Shown: piece after piece, positions 5,006 to 5,351 of the stretch
How the letters are laid out: each line of letters starts with the position of its first letter
Numbering within the stretch: position 1 is the stretch's first letter
Assembly (NCBI GenBank): GCA_027295245.1
Contig: JAPULF010000063.1
Location: 1 to 5,351 of the forward strand
Origin: Planctomycetota bacterium
GTDB lineage: Bacteria; Planctomycetota; Phycisphaerae; UBA1845; UTPLA1
Direction: 5' to 3'
Length of the DNA: 5,351 nucleotides
Position numbers and translations under genes: made by a program
The notes under the pieces: model-generated
Told to the model about the DNA's origin: nothing
What the model saw: the letters and a program-made list of their open reading frames with translations, nothing else
Databases searched by the model: none

Positions 5006-5351
5006 ATGGAGGCGGGCCAGAATAAGGCCACGGCATCAGGTACAACCGATCGCGTACAGGTGAAGTGCCCGGAATGCGGACAGGCTTATCGGATCGCCTT
5101 GCGTCTGGTAGGGCGTCGCCTGATGTGTCGTCATTGCCGGCACGAATGGCGGACCTCGTCGCGCGATCGGAACGATTCCGATTCATCTCAGAACAACGTG
5201 CTTCCGGGTGACAAGTTACCGGTTTCGGGGTCGAGTTCGATCGTCGATACGAGTTGGGCGGGCCGCAAGCTGTGTCGCTACCGTGTGCTGTCTCTTCTCT
5301 GCAAGGGAGGCATGGGTGTTGTTTGGCGGGCCCATGATGCGACGCTTCGTC
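5006..5351 (+). CDS. Ser/Thr protein kinase with N-terminal MJ0042-type zinc ribbon, 3' end outside window
   Basis: An open frame of 115 codons from ATG 5006 to the right edge. GGGAG (4996-5000) lies 5 nt before the start. Residues 19-48 form a zinc ribbon: CPEC (21-24) and CRHC (41-44), spacing C-x2-C-x16-C-x2-C, with YRI after the first knuckle and HEW after the second, as in MJ0042-type ribbons. A Ser/Asp/Asn-rich linker (50-83) leads to the start of a Hanks-type kinase domain: GRKLCRYRVLSLL (86-98), then the nucleotide loop CKGGMGVVW (99-107) and RAHDATLR, matching the usual pattern L-G-x-G-G-M-G-x-V-Y-x-A-x-D. Oddity: Cys99 replaces the first loop Gly. The invariant Lys and catalytic motifs lie beyond the edge. 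Such kinases phosphorylate Ser or Thr on proteins; whether a membrane or sensor domain follows cannot be seen. Confidence 0.88.
   Translation, partial: MEAGQNKATASGTTDRVQVKCPECGQAYRIALRLVGRRLMCRHCRHEWRTSSRDRNDSDSSQNNVLPGDKLPVSGSSSIVDTSWAGRKLCRYRVLSLLCKGGMGVVWRAHDATLR

Noticed and set aside
4741..5186. Minus-strand short frames over the zinc-ribbon to kinase gap
   Set aside because: They have no ribosome sites, overlap the two plus-strand genes and show no protein features; the gap instead holds a plausible plus-strand promoter.

Overview
The window is GC-rich bacterial DNA, most likely from a member of the Planctomycetota (Phycisphaerae-like or a related lineage). The evidence is a combination of traits common in that phylum: a PEP-CTERM-anchored beta-propeller-like protein, a collagen-like lipoprotein, a secreted CxxCH protein with an EF-hand loop, a small zinc-ribbon protein of a type I recall from planctomycetes, and a Ser/Thr kinase with an N-terminal MJ0042-type zinc ribbon. 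The phylum call rests on family recognition, not on a marker-gene tree.

Layout. Positions 1-648 (minus) hold the N-terminal 216 codons of a collagen-like putative lipoprotein that runs off the left edge. Positions 649-1006 are a divergent regulatory region. It has a good sigma70-type promoter in each direction, a perfect 18-bp palindrome and a nine-C run in the collagen leader, and a 7-bp inverted repeat between the two promoters. Positions 1007-1867 (plus) encode the PEP-CTERM protein. Positions 1948-2772 encode an exported protein with two CxxCH motifs, followed by a likely intrinsic terminator. Positions 2905-4263 encode the ribosome-assembly GTPase Der, best read from a TTG start. Positions 4292-4822 encode a small zinc-ribbon protein 28 nt after der. 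Positions 5006-5351 hold the start of a zinc-ribbon Ser/Thr protein kinase, which runs off the right edge.

How the genes relate. The left half is an envelope/surface module: a collagen-like stalk protein and a sorted propeller protein that share a control region and could be co-regulated, followed by a periplasmic or secreted putative dihaem protein. The right half is cytoplasmic: Der, probably co-transcribed with the zinc-ribbon protein, then a kinase with its own candidate promoter. I see no mobile element, CRISPR array, tRNA or rRNA, and no clear new defence or biosynthetic system. The least ordinary items are the duplicated CxxCH module protein, the control architecture of the collagen/PEP-CTERM pair, and the cysteine in place of the first glycine of the kinase nucleotide loop.
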